A stretch of DNA of 64,000 nucleotides from Pelecanus crispus (taxonomy: Eukaryota; Chordata; Aves; Pelecaniformes; Pelecanidae). The stretch spans positions 70,031,710 to 70,095,709 of the forward strand of contig NC_134646.1 of the NCBI RefSeq assembly GCF_030463565.1, in the 5' to 3' direction. Position numbers and translations under genes: made by a program. Each line of letters starts with the position of its first letter. Within the stretch, counting starts at the first letter, position 1. This document shows, piece by piece, positions 49,919 to 63,105 of this stretch. The notes under the pieces were generated by a model. That model was not told where the DNA came from. It ran no database searches and worked only from the letters and a program-made list of their open reading frames with translations.

Positions 49919-51572
49919 CCTTTTTCTGCCTAGATAGTGTAAGTGCTTCAGTTTGAGTGCCGAGTCATCATTCCTTATCACTTGATCTTTCCTTTTGAGT
50001 AAATTTAGTTCTGTGTTTTTGTCAGAGCTATATTTGTGTTAACATAGCTGTTTTAGAGAGACTCTGAAACTTTGAAATCTTCAGTCAGAAGAATCCAAGA
50101 TTCTGTCATTAAATAAACTAAACTGCTGGTTAAATTGCTGTGGTCAAACTGGCAGAGGCTGAATCATCAGGTTATGGTGGTTTTGGCAGGTGCAATTTCA
50201 TTACTGCTGTACTCTGTAAATAGTAGGGTGCTCTTAAAAAATTAACAAACACTTCAAAAAATTAAATTATGTCTTCTGAAATTACAAAAAAAAAAACCCC
50301 AAAGCACCCAGCTCTGCTGTGTTTTCTTCCAAGTAATGGAAGGAAGTTTGCTAAATAATTATCTTGGAATCTTATAAACTACTCTCATTTTATCAAAATA
50401 TTCTTTGACAACATGAAAGCACATACTTTGCTGGAACAACAAATCTAAGGTAGAGAGAGAAGTGGACCTGGTGGAGTTCTCTTCAGAATTATGGTCCTTG
50501 ATGATAGGTTGCTAAAACTAACTCTACTTGTGGTTGAAAGGTACGGTTTCCTTTTACAATTCAGACACAGTTTTTTATTAATACGTCAGACCCAGAGATT
50601 CTGGGCAGATTAATATCTCTGCTTGCTTTGAAACACTTTTATAGAGCCAGATTTTTGTTTTTCTTGAAAATATGTTGCACACCAATAAAAGCTCTTATGG
50701 GAATGTGGAAAAGCTCTTCTGTATTATTTGAAAAAGACCATGACATGAAACCTAAATTGTATGTTAGTGAAACTCTGATGGAACTCCCAATTTAATTATG
50801 CTTAAAGGCATTTTACATCTTTTTCACAAAGCAAGTAAGGACTTATTACAGAAAGTGAGACTTTCCCCCTTCCCCCCGCTCCAAATTCTAGTTTTCTCAA
50901 GAAAGTACAGAAGTAGATTACGAATTTTCTTGTATGTGAAGATCGATAGACAAGATCTTTACATCTCTTCCATGTGGAAATAGATATAGATCATAAATAT
51001 GTTCTGTGTTTTTCTTTTACTCTGCTCTCTTCTCCCTGAAATAAGTGAATTCAGGTCCTGTCAGCAATAACATCGTTAACTTCAGTTGTATTATATGTAC
51101 CTCTTAAAATTCCCATTGCCCTCCTCTGAAATCACAGATGTACACTTTTCAGTAGGAAATCAATAGAACAGCATTACTTCAAGAAAGAAGGCATCTCAGG
51201 AAAAAAAACCCAAACAAACCAAAACAAACAAATACACTGGCATTCTTATTATGGACATTATTTCTTTGTTCATATTACCAGGTTATTAAATAAATCTGAA
51301 CCTCTGTTGCACACTTATTCCAAAGCCTAGGTTTTTTTGCTAAGAGCTATAGCAGTTAAATACATAAACTTCCTATTGTCTGGTTAAGTTAATTGAGAAA
51401 GTAGTGCACCTGTCCACCAAAATATGTGGCTTTCTACCAACTAAAAAGAAGGCAGGTGCATTCAGTGTTTTCTGTAGTAAACTCTCAGATCAAGTACTCC
51501 TTTCTCCTTTCCATAACAGTGCATAGTGTAGCAACATTACAACCTTCTCTTTCTTTCTTTCTTGTAAATCAG

Positions 51573-51639
51573 ACCGAAGGGAAGAGCACTTTCACTTCCT
51601 TTATAGGATGGAATGTGGTGTCACAGGGATTCCTCCTTG
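51573..51639 (+). other. candidate cryptic or poison exon in TAPT1 intron 3
   Basis: A 67-base segment stands between a strong acceptor (long CTTT-rich tract ending 'gtaaatcag') and a strong donor (TTG|GTGAGT). Spliced after exon 3 it completes the split Arg codon and then runs into a TAG stop at 51604-51606. Its length is not a multiple of three. Inclusion would therefore truncate TAPT1 and mark the mRNA for decay. Good-looking pseudoexons are common in long introns, so expression evidence would be decisive. Confidence 0.3.
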
Positions 51640-53332
51640 GTGAGTAAATCCTGATTTTCTTTTTACTTCTATGCTGTCAACCAAATTCACACATCTACAT
51701 GTAATCAGCAAACAGACTGATTACAAATGAGTAGTGTAGCTAAATTAACCAACATACTTCAAAGGAGAGACCAACACTTAGTTTTGATAACCAACACATG
51801 AAATTGATTCAGTGCGGTTTATAGTAGGTATGTTTTCATATGTAGCTTCACATCATTGTGGAAACAGGTTGTGATCTTAATAGATTTAAAACATTTTTTA
51901 CATAGAGTGCCTGTGGAACAGTTCGGCCCAATTTAAAACAGGATATCTTGGAAAAACTGTAGCCCCTGCTGTACTTAGTTTATAGTGCCTTAAGCTTTTT
52001 TGCATTTATCCTAAGTAATGCTTCAGTCAGGTTCATAGCTGTATTTTTGTGTGTACTAAAAGCAGTTTTTTGTAATGTTTAATGTAAATTTTGGGCGGTT
52101 CTGAAAGTTCATTGCCAGGTATCTTAGTATTAGACTTGAAGTTGGTTGCATAATAAAATACAGCATTTCAGCATATGTTCATTTGCTAAACTTCAGTTAT
52201 AGTTGATTCTGTTATTAAAAACGTAAAAGCTTAATGAAAGCTAATTCTAGTTGTCACTTATTTGAAACGTCATTTTTTTTATTTATTTTGAGACAGCTCT
52301 CATCGGGGCCTAACAGCAAGGTTGGTTTCATTTCATTCTTAGCATGGTGTCGTGCTGTGTTGTGTGCATGTAGAGGCTTTTTATTGCTTGAGAAATGAAA
52401 TGCCATTTAATCTTGGCAACCTCAGCTCTCCGTATCTTAGAATTCGTCATTTGGGACATCTTTTTGTCAGCACTTAATATTTATATCTCACAATTTTACA
52501 ACAGTGAAGTCCTGCATACTGTAAACTGTATCTCTTTTTAAAGTCTCGAACGGGATATTAGATTTGATCAAAGTGGCTTTTCTTCCTGAAGCCAAACTTA
52601 ATTCCAAACTTGAGCATAATTGTAGGAAAATATTTCCAATAGTTCACTTTGCACATTTTGAAGATTCTTAGCGTGTAACTATACAAGCAAGTATGCCATT
52701 AAGAAAAGCTTGCTTGGGTTTTCTTTTCCTTGACATCTTTCCTTAGTATGCTAACAGGAAAATATCCCCTTATGTGTTAATCTAATCATTCTTGTTAATG
52801 CTTCATGTAAGATTAGAAACTTATGATACCACAGTTCATTAACGAAGGATACACTGAAGGATTAAAACTTTGATCAAGACTAAATATCTACATGTAAGAC
52901 AAAATCCCACAGTTCATTTTTCATGCAAGTATTTGTGATGTAAAAATGGAGAAGGAAAAGATATCTAAACAAAACTTCAACTAGACCACCATTTCAATAA
53001 CTGAAATAAATTATTAATTAATATAAACCTCAGTGGTTGTCTAACTTCTTCAAAGTGTTAGTATCAAATGAATAATAGTTAGACAAGGTTTCCCATAAAA
53101 TACTTGCTCAAACTTGTAACCTCAGTGCTAAAATACTTAAGTGTATTACTAGCCAAACAATAAACCTGTATAAATGAAAAGGTTTTTAATAAAGTACAAT
53201 AACATTTATAGAAATAATACTATTATCTTAAGAGCTTATGAATGTATGCAGATGGTTAAGTTAATTATTAAGGTTAAAATACCCATTATTGCAATGATAG
53301 TGTATTCATATCTTTAAATTACTGTAGCTGTG

Positions 53333-53899
53333 TGTCGTGGTTTAGCCCCATCCAGCAACTAAGCATCATGCAGCCGCTCGCTCACTCCCCCTGTCCCGGT
53401 GGGATGGAGGATAGGATCAGAGGAGTAAGAGTGAGAAACACTCCTGGGTTGAGATAAGAACAGTTTAATAAGTGAAATAAAGTAAAATAGTAATGATAAT
53501 AATAACAATATAATAATGATAATATTGATAATATACAAAGCAAGTGATGCATGATGCAATTGCTCACCACCCGCCGACTGATACCCAGACAGTTACCGAG
53601 CAGCGATCGCTGCCCCCCGGCCAACTCCCCCCAGTTTCTATACTGAGCATGACGCCACATGGTATGGAATAGCCCTTTGGTCAGTTTGGATCAACTATTC
53701 TGGCTGTGCCCCCTCCCAGCTTCTTGTGCACCTGGCAGAGCATGGGAAGCTGAAAAGTCCTTGACTAGCATAAGCAGTACTTAGCAACAACTAAAAACAT
53801 CAGCATCTTATCGGCATTCTTCTCCTACTAAATCCAAAACACAGCACTATGCCTGCTGCTAGGAAGAAAATTAACTCTATCCCAGCCGAAACCAGGACA
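53333..53899 (-). mobile_element. solo LTR of an avian endogenous retrovirus (ERVL-like), second copy
   Basis: The element begins TGTCGTGG and ends CCAGGACA, and is flanked by an almost perfect 5-bp target-site duplication, CTGTG (53328-53332) against CTATG (53900-53904). Its ends and much of its body match the LTR at 13.7 kb, and it lies in the same minus orientation, antisense to TAPT1. The minus strand has a TATAGAAA-like box near 53638 and an ATTAAA signal near 53462. There is no internal retroviral sequence, so it is a solo LTR of 567 bases. An AT-rich 'taataatga' microsatellite at 53490-53540 is part of this LTR subtype. Confidence 0.87.
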
Positions 53900-54621
53900 C
53901 TATGACATCAGTATTGGAAATTTTGTCTGCACTCACTATGAAGGAGTAATTGTTCAGAGTAATCTGAATTATTTGGATGAGACTATACTAAAGGAACCAG
54001 TTAAAAATGCAGTCATCCTGTTAGACATCTTTAAATTGTACAATTAAACAAGAAAAATGTGTTGAATTCCTGTTGGTTTTAAAAAAAAAAACAAAACCAA
54101 CAACCAAAAACCAAACAACTCTACAAGGTGACTGGAAAAACAGATCTAATCAGACTAGTGAAGATTTGAGGAACACCAGAAAGGCTGAAAAACAGAAGTA
54201 AAGTCGATGTATGATAGTGTATGACAGTCTGTGCAAAGTTAAGTTTAAAATAATACATGCAGAGTGTTTATTCATTGGATGCTAACATAATTAAATACTC
54301 GGACAATTACACAATTATACTTTGTATACAATATAGTGAAAAGATCGTGCATTTTACAATGACAGTTGCTGAAAAGCATGCCATAGATGACTGTAGTGAG
54401 ATTTTTAGACTTTTTTATACAGTAACAACAAATTCCCGTTTGTCCTGGGGTGTACTTTATGTTCCAAATGGTTTAACTGCTTTAAATTCGGTAAGGCAGG
54501 CTTATTAAAACACTTAACACCCGATCATTGGGTTTTTTTGGTAGTCAGTCACTTACGCAAACTTGTGCTTTAGCTACTTGTGATTTGTAACATATTAAAG
54601 CCAAGTATCAATAAACTGTGA

Positions 54622-54641
54622 TTTTTTTTTTTTTTTTTTTT
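54622..54641. repeat. 20-base T homopolymer
   Basis: A run of 20 T in intron 3, possibly the complement of a poly(A) tail, but no retroposed gene is recognised downstream of it. The similar A-rich tract near 54.08 kb lies 0.5 kb away. Confidence 0.6.
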
Positions 54642-57600
54642 AATAATGCTCCACTTAATGCTAAGCAACTTTAACTGTACGGCTGTTGGAACAAAAAAGG
54701 AACTGGTGGGGTAGATGCCAATATGCTGAAAGCCTTGAGCTGTTTTGCTTTTTTAATAACTTAAGGGAAAAATACCGTGAAATCCAACATGCTGTTCAGT
54801 TGAAAGAGTCACAAACATTATATATCAGTAGTATGACCATTTGTATCATCACGGCCCTTATGAATGATTGAACCTAATGTTTTTCAGCCAGGAGATGGAG
54901 ACAGAAGTCTTATTACTATATGAAATGTGGCTCACGGCCTTTTGAGTATGGTATCAAATAGACGTGCTTTGAAAATGACGGTCAGGTTACTAGTTCCTTA
55001 AACTTCCACTTGTCTAAGGAGATTGTTTTTCACACCAAATTTTTCTTTACTGGGTAGCCGTTTTATGTATATCTTCAAATAAGTTTGACTCTTAATTTTG
55101 GAACACTTAGGCTGGATTTTCTTACAAATGTCACAAGTAATCATGAAAAAAGTTCAGATTTTTTTTGTTTTTGTTCCTAAAATGTATAGAACAAATTTGT
55201 GGGTAGCCAGAATATTTGGTAGTATTCTAATTTGATAGTATTTTAATTTAATTTTATAGAACAGCGAAGTAATTCTTCCTAACTGTTTATAAGGGAAGTT
55301 GCTTGGTTTGAGCTTTCTAAAGGGGGAGGACATACACAGATCCAGAATCTGAACAGAGGAAAGACTTGGATTCACACTTTCTAAATGTGTCTCAAGGTGG
55401 ACAAACAATAAACTGGAAAGTTTGAAGAATGAGTATTAAACCTTGAGCTTATGAATTGTCTTGAAAAAAGTAATTTTCTTCTGTAACAGACCGGTTTTCT
55501 GAATTCCTAGTTCTTGGTTGATGTCAGTCAGTGCACTGTATAGATTTTGCCATAGCTTCACTTTCAACTGCCTCAAACACTGCCTGATAAGCATTAAGCT
55601 TGGCATGCTTCTCCTTTTGTTAATTGACTGGGCTGAAACAGAAGCATGCTGTAGTGGAATAGGGAGGTAGTAGGAAGGCTTGCACATCACTGTCTCATAT
55701 TAAAATGAATAATAAGCTTATATATCCTCTTAAGCATGCATGTATATAATTATATTATTTGGAGACATAAGGCTTTGTTTCAGTGGAGATTTTCTGTCAG
55801 TTGGTAGATGTAATGGTAAATGTGCCCAAAGGCTGAGGAGTTTGAACATCCTGTTGAGTACACGCTATGGGATATTGAAGTCCCTGCGTGGTTTTTTTCT
55901 GTGTTGTCTTAATTTGCTAGTTAGTGTTACAGTGTGAGAGAGTTTATCTGTGGAGGAATGCTTGGATTTTCACTCAGAATTCATGCAGAATGACGGATCA
56001 TCTCATGTTTAAACAGCTCAGTGTATTCAGCAGTAGTAATAGTAAAGCAATACAGTATTCTAGGTAGCAGATAATAGAAAGGATGGATAAGCCTTACTCT
56101 TTGCTATTAAGGTATTTTGATGTTTGAAGAAATTTAATTAAAGATTTGATTCCTTGGTAGTCTAGTCTGTACAGCTAAACACGGGAACTTGAGGCTTAGC
56201 ATGATGAAACCACTTGTAAAATTCTGTGAAGAGCATCTTGGAGAGCATGACTTATAGCAAAAATATTAGAAGTAATAATGGAATGATGGCAGAAAATAAT
56301 TAGGTGAAAAGACAGAAATCATGTATCTTAATGCGCATTTGAAGGACAGTCCAAATGCACTGAATCCATCTATTTGCTGGTTTATGAGATATGAAAGTTA
56401 TAATTTAAATTATATTCAGCTGTGTAATCAGCCAAACTGTGAAACAATTTGTGTAACATTATTTCTGGAATGCAGTAGGATATTAGAGGAACTGCATCTT
56501 GCACAAAGGCTCTCATATGATACTGTCTTTTAAGAGCAGAGTTCACTAAAGCCGGGAAAGTGTTAATATTTAATTAATTTCTGCAGCATCACTGTATGCG
56601 TGGGATAGCTTTGAAGGAGGAGACCAACTGATTTCTATAGAAAGATTCTACTGCTTGCTGTTTTGTAACCAGAATGATTAAATATAAAATAAGATAGTTG
56701 TTGTGCTCTCTATTGTTCTCCTTTTCTCACTCATGAGAAAAAACACCCATAACTAATTTTCATGTGAAATCTTTCCCTCTGTATTCTGCCACACTTCATG
56801 CACAACTATAAAAATACAAACTCTTTTGAAATGAGCTAAGCTGTTTCAACTTCATATCTCTGTTAAGTGGTTTCTAGAGTTGTACAGTGGCTCAGCATTG
56901 TCTAGTTCCTACCTTTTGGCTCCATAGTTTCGAATGAGATACTGAAAGGGTTATCAGCCCTGTGCTATATATTTCTTGTTTGTTACTTGACCTTTGTATA
57001 GTTGTCATAGCTTGGCTGATACCGGCTTTTTTCTTCATTTTTTTGAGATTTTGTAGTACTCATGGTGTGGGTAAATACAGCATTATGAATTTGTATGTGA
57101 TGTTAATCATGAGGTCTGATAACTTAGTGCTCAAGATTGTTCTGAAAGTACTTTCCAGTGTTGGCACTGAGTAGTTACTGGAGACGACAAATAGAAACAT
57201 ATATTGAGAAAAATGAATGCTGAAAATGTAATGTGTGTAATGGGTGGGCTAAGACTTTTTATGACAGGCATAAAATCACATCAGCCTGTGTGTGTCTATA
57301 GATATTAAACAGTTTAATGCGAAGGATAGGAATGATTTGTGACAAATGCAGATTGAACCAATGTGAGCTGGATCATATACTAAAACTGCAATGTTCAGTT
57401 CTCCTTGAACATTGGCTACAGCATTTCATAACTGCAGGCTTTGCAGTTAGTTTTGTGTATTTATGAAAAGGTGACAAATCATTAGACTTAATCCATTTAC
57501 TTGATTTCCTTGTCTTTGTAGGAAATAATTATCCCTGTCCTATATTATATTCAGAGCCACACCTCAAAATCCTTTTGTAAATGTTATTAGCCAGAGCAGA

Positions 57601-60600
57601 AAAGGTTTCTGCTGCAATAAAAGTGCTTTTGTGGATTTATGCAGTAGTCATGGTTAATCTCTCTCAATTGGAAACACATTAGGTGTATACCATACGTTAC
57701 TTGCCTAGTCAATATGAAGGGGTCTGTCTTAGTGTACAATGAAAGAACACTGGCATATATTTTTAAATGCCAGGATCTTTTTACTCTTTCACTTTCTAGA
57801 AAGCAGTTTTCTGTACTCACCCTTTGCAATAATTCCTTGTACTGTCAAGGGGTTAGAGATGCTGACAGCTCTTAAGTCATCAAACTGAGTAGATGGAAAC
57901 TGTGAGGATATTGTTGCGACAGCTTGTAAAAGATGTGTTTTGAAGAAGTTGTCACAGCATTGTTGGTTCTGCTTCTCATGTGGACGAGAAGCACACGAAG
58001 TTATTGCACAACTTTGAACAGAACATTAATAGAGTGTATTTTTAGTTAAAAAATCAGAAAAAGTATGAATGGAGTGTTTACTGCAGTTTTTTTCTAGATA
58101 TACAGACTACTGAAAAACTAAATCCAAGTCACTTCGGGAGGTAAAATTCTCTAAAAACATTATTTCAATGTTTGAATATTTGAATTTGAAAATACTCTGT
58201 TCTACAAAAGCTTAATTCCTGTAAGACACAGCAGTCGTGTGGTTGATCTGACCCTTTTGGGCGGCCTTTGAATTGAATCGTAGTAATACTGAGTTTGTTC
58301 TGTACATGGCACGTTCTCAAAATATCTTCATCTTTCCAGTGCATAGGATGCTGTGTGCACGTTTGGATGCACCTTCATATGGCATTATTTTCCTGACTTA
58401 GTTTTCAGAGTTGAGACCACCTTTAGAGGAGCAATTGTGCTCTTGATTGTGTGTAGTCTGTTCTTAGAGTTTGTATTCCCCTGTGATGGATGCTATCTGC
58501 TTTTACATTGGCTCCTCCTGAGTTGGTTTTACTCAAGTGAGTGTAGTCATACTGATGAAAATTAACACAAGCAGAAGAATGATAGGGTTAACAGTACAGA
58601 ATAACTGTGACTTATGACTGTACTGGTGGTTGAACTTCTTTGATGTTATTTGTAAGCCTTTAATATGATAATTTTCAGTCTATTGATTGTGGACATCAAA
58701 GCATTTTCCTGTGAGAATCTTTCTGGGCTGCTTCAGAAACTTCATAAACAGCTTCTGCATTTCAACAAGAGACCATCCCATCATAAAAATTGGTACCTCG
58801 CCAAACTTTTAAAACATAGACTTTTGAAGTGGGTGTCTCTCTTGCTAGGCAGTTTTTTTCTGCTAGGTACTTCCTACTTCTCTAATGATAAGGTAGGTGT
58901 TGGCTGGAAGAATGAAGATGCTAATTTTCTGAGTTACAAAATCTGATTCTTTTTTTCTAATGCTAAGACCTGGCATTACTGTTGTGGAGTAATAATACCT
59001 TTACCACTTCATCCCAATCTGTATTGCGGAGTATGAGTGTTGGCTGGGGAACTTGGACTGAAATGTCTCTGAGTATATTTCCAAAATTGAAGTAGGTTGG
59101 AGAAAAAGGAACATGCTATGTTACTCAGCATATGAGTGGTAATCATAATCATGGGCTTGCTTAAATCCTATAAATGTTTCAATGTATGCTAATGTATTTA
59201 AATAAGTATAATCATTTAAGTCAGATGTAGTTAAATAGGGCAATAAACTTTCAAAATGTAATTTTGCAGGTTGGAGAGGGTGCAGTTTTTTTGTGTGTCA
59301 TGCAAAGGCATAGTCACAGGTTCTTTAAGCAGCAGGCAAATAATGGATGTGCTGGAATGTGGACACTTTCAGTTTTCTTTAAGTTTTTTAATTGGTGTTT
59401 TCAGTTAAAACTCAATTTGGGGAAAAAAGGAAGAAAATTCACTGAGACATGTTGTCAAGGACTTAGTCTGAAATAAAATGTGGTGTGATTACTGTTACTG
59501 GGTGACTTCTGAGAGCAAGAAAATGTCTCTTAGGGTGAGAATGCCACTTTAAGTAGTTCTAGTATGCTGGACCAGGTTGAATTCTATTCTTCAGAATATA
59601 ATTAATTTTAATACAGATTATGCAGTAAGAAGTATATCCTAAAAGGAACAGTTACTGCCTGTTCAAAGTGTAGTAGTAGAAATCTGAGAGTTCTGGAAAC
59701 TTTCTCACTCGTACTCATAGGATGAGCATGATCTATTTGCCCGTTGTAGAATGACGCTGTGTGGTTCTATGAGTGTTACAATGCATGAATGCTGTCTTCA
59801 GGGTTTGTTTTTTTTCTTTTAGATGGAAGACAACAAAGAAACCCAGAGTGTAACACTCTAGCTCTGATGTTGTATTTAAATAGAATGAGTCGGGTAGCTG
59901 GGATTTTTAACTTGTCTGTAGAATGTCTTGATTCCTAGATGTCATAAGTAACTGTTGGGATGTTTTTTAAAACCAGCATGAATTTTTATCAACTTACTCT
60001 AATTTTTTTTCTAAACATGTTACCAGTTTATGGCAACATTGTCTAATCCCTGGATAACCTAGTGATTTAAGAATACAGAAAATGAAAATTCATAACTTGC
60101 ATTCTGCTAATTGGTTCTGACTTTCGTGAAACGCTAACTTCTGCAAAAGCCTTTCAGTGTATATTAAAAATAAATACATGTAATAGAAATTATTTCTCTA
60201 TTTTTTTATATTCAATTCTCAAGCTTTTGATTTAATTTGAAGTCTCTTTAAATGCTTTGCATCCTATTAATACTAAACTAAGTAAACAGACATGTAGTTA
60301 CTGCCTTGCAATTTTATTATGCTTATGGCTGCTATTGTGACAATTAAGGTAAAGTTATTTTCTTCCTGTATTTTTAGTTTGTAGGATGAAATTGTGTAAT
60401 GATTCATTTAGTCTTCGGGGTTACTTGTGGGACTATAGATAGAAGACTTCTGCATTGATTCAGTCAGCCTCAAGCTCTGATGTCAAATTGTTTGCATTTA
60501 CTGCTGCAGAGCTTAGAGCTAAAAGATAGGGAATTGTGTTTAGAACCTGTTCCTCAGCATCTGGTTCATTATACTGAAATTGAAGATGACTGCTTCGTTT

Positions 60601-61001
60601 ATTTTTCTTTTGGTTATAGCAAATACAATTTCTGTAACTGAGGAAGTCAAAATGATAAGTAGAATTGGCTGCAAGAGGGAAGGTAAATTAAAAACCAAAG
60701 GGCATGCATGTGGAAGAATCTTAACAAGTGGGAGCTCTTACCCAACAAATAACAGTATTTTGACTAAATGGTTGTGGCAGTTAAGAGAATGTGATCCTGT
60801 TCAGGTGTGTGATCTATAAATGTGTATCACGGTCATGGTGTTCCTTATGTGTTGGATTGAGGGGCAGGGGAAGGGGCAGTAATACACTACGTTAAAATAT
60901 ACCCTTGATTAACAGCTTCTGTAAATTCCTATTGACTTGATAACATTTGTATTTTGTGGATATATGACATTTAGTGGAACTCTTTGCCCTTTGTATTTCA
61001 G

Positions 61002-61164
61002 TGATAGACGTTTGCTACAACCTGCTCAGGTATGTGACATTCTCAAAGGAGTTATATTGGTCATCTGCTACTTCATGATGCACTATGTTGACTACTCTAT
61101 GATGTATCATCTGATAAGGGGACAGTCTGTCATAAAGCTCTACATCATCTATAACATGCTTGAG
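61002..61164 (+). CDS. TAPT1: TAPT1 exon 4 (second transmembrane segment)
   Basis: Finishes codon 167 (Arg) and adds residues 168-221. It begins DRRLLQPAQVCDILKGVILV and continues through CYFMMHYVDYSMMYHLIRGQ to KLYIIYNMLE, the most conserved part of the DUF747 family. A hydrophobic segment at about residues 180-198 forms the second membrane span. The acceptor is 'tttgtatttcag' and the donor GAG|GTAAGA. The exon ends in phase 0. Known TAPT1 proteins continue with an ADRL-type sequence, which I do not find in the remaining 2.8 kb, so exon 5 lies beyond the window. Human TAPT1 is about 567 residues, so roughly 60 percent is missing here. Confidence 0.97.
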
Positions 61165-63105
61165 GTAAGAATGTTGGCATCAGAATATCAAGCATGCTTT
61201 TTTCAGACTATCTAAAATATTGTTGTATTACGGTATTTGTACTTAGAATATGGCACATCTCGTATTCTTGCAAATGTGCGCACACCCATGATAAGAAGCC
61301 TAGCTGCAGTGAAACAGACAAGTTCATGAAAAATAAGTTCTGTAGATACTGTTTCATATTGCCTTGTTCCTGGAGCTTATTAATTTAGTTGAATGAAAAT
61401 TGAGAACTGGAAATGGAAGAAGTGTCTTAAACTGAAATGCAAGAAGGAATGAATGAGGTTTTGAACTCATTGAGAAAAGTAGAAACTATTGATTTGAAAT
61501 AGTGCTAAGATCCTGAGAGAGAGCAGAGAATTTGGCTTTTAATTCTTCATTATAGAAGTATAGCTTTCACTGTATGCAAGGGCACATGTTACTACTGCTT
61601 AACCTGTCTCAGTCCTGGCTAGCAGACAAAAGCCCGAGTACGTAAACAATAAGTTGAATGAATATAGTGAAACAAGAAAATTCTGGTTTGGGAGGTAAGA
61701 TAAAGAGAAATCCTGGGGGAAAAAATGTTTCTGTTTTGTTGTTAATGTAATACATGAGATTTTTAATTGCACTTCTGTGATCAATGATTCACAAAGTAAA
61801 TAATGTTTTCATAGCTACAATCTTATCTCCATCCTGCAAATATAGGACATACTAGGAATACAACCTCTTAAAAGGACTCAATCAGACCTTTGCACACACA
61901 AGTTACTCTGTTAGGATTCTGGGATCCCTGAATAACATATTAATCCTTGTTTGAACGTCTGTTGTACCTTTGTTTGAAGACTGCTAAAACGGAGCGGCGC
62001 TTTGTGCAAAATCTGAATGTTTTGTCTAATGACATTTGTTCTTCATAAAATATGAAAATATTGCATAAGGAACGCATTTCACTATCCTAAGTGAAATAAA
62101 TATCATACAAACCATCTCAGTTGTTTATTCATAGGGCTTTGTTTGCTTTGATTTTAGATTTGCTGAAAAACATGCATAAATATTAAATTGGCACTGAGTT
62201 GTGTGGATTTTAGTTGTGGTGGGAAATATTTATCCATATATAGTTCCATAATCTGTGAGTGATTATAACTTACTAAATAAATCCATGTGCTCAAAACAGT
62301 AATTTCTCTTTATTTCAAGACTACTTCAAGTCACTTCTCTTAAAGCTGAGAAAGTACAGCACTGTGTGCTTACCACGTAATTTGAAGAGAGACTGCAGTG
62401 TTTGCTGTGAATTGGAAGCCACGTGCCATTCCATTTTGAATGAAGAGTTGAGTTTCTTTGCTACATTTGGCAGAAACAGAATTGTGTGTCTCAACTAAGA
62501 AGTGCTTCCTGAGTTTCTTTTTTTGGGGGGGAAAGGGGGAAGTCTGTTGCCACTCATAGTTACTAGAAAAATTACGTTAGACTTTGAAGTTGGAAATGGT
62601 ATTTCATTTCCATGGTGTCTCATGAAACCCAACATGCCAAGCAGGGGGCATGTTTTTTAAGGGGCTTTTTTACCGTGGTAGGTTGCAGCCACAGTATTTG
62701 TGGAAAATGTCATGGGATCCCACTGAAAGACTTGGCTAATAGTCAGCTTTCAACAGTTTGAATATTGGCTTGCTTAGACTACTTCAGTGAATTTTGTTAC
62801 AAGTCTTTGCTACTAATGCAAGCAATGCTTTTTAAGGAACCGTTAAATACACTTTTTTTAAGTAATAAACTTCACATTTTCACAAGTTTTCAAAATAGGA
62901 AGATCTTTTTAATGTAGTTAAATCACTGAGCAACAGAGATGTTTACAATGTCCTAATGTTTTCGGCTGTTGACAAGTCCAGGGAATATTGTCCTGGACAG
63001 ACATGAGGAATGCAAAATCTTCAAATTATGTGCTGAATGCTCCAGATAGACAGCCTAAGGGGAGCATTCGGCACATTTGCCTTAAATGACACTTTTCTTT
63101 TTTAG

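Larger units (their letters stand above)
47475..61001 (+). other. TAPT1: TAPT1 intron 3
   Basis: A 13.5-kb intron bounded by GTAAGT and TTTCAG. It contains a possible MIR near 49.85 kb, a cassette-exon candidate at 51.57 kb, a solo LTR at 53.3-53.9 kb, A-rich tracts near 51.2 and 54.08 kb, and a 20-base T run at 54.62 kb. I see no nested gene. Short open frames, including one of 79 codons at 60580-60819 that starts with a hydrophobic stretch, have no recognisable homology. Confidence 0.82.

Noticed and set aside
59800..59870. Strong acceptor-like T-rich tract followed by 'ttttag' and an ATG
   Set aside because: No acceptable donor follows within a normal exon length, so I do not call an exon.
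60580..60819. 79-codon frame with a signal-peptide-like start in intron 3
   Set aside because: The hydrophobic start is suggestive of a secreted peptide, but there is no promoter, no cysteine framework of a known peptide family, and it lies inside the TAPT1 intron on the same strand.
60796..60822. Similarity of 'cctgttcaggtgtgtgatct' to the start of TAPT1 exon 4
   Set aside because: About 16 of 20 bases match a piece of exon 4, but the match does not extend on either side, so an exon duplication is not supported.
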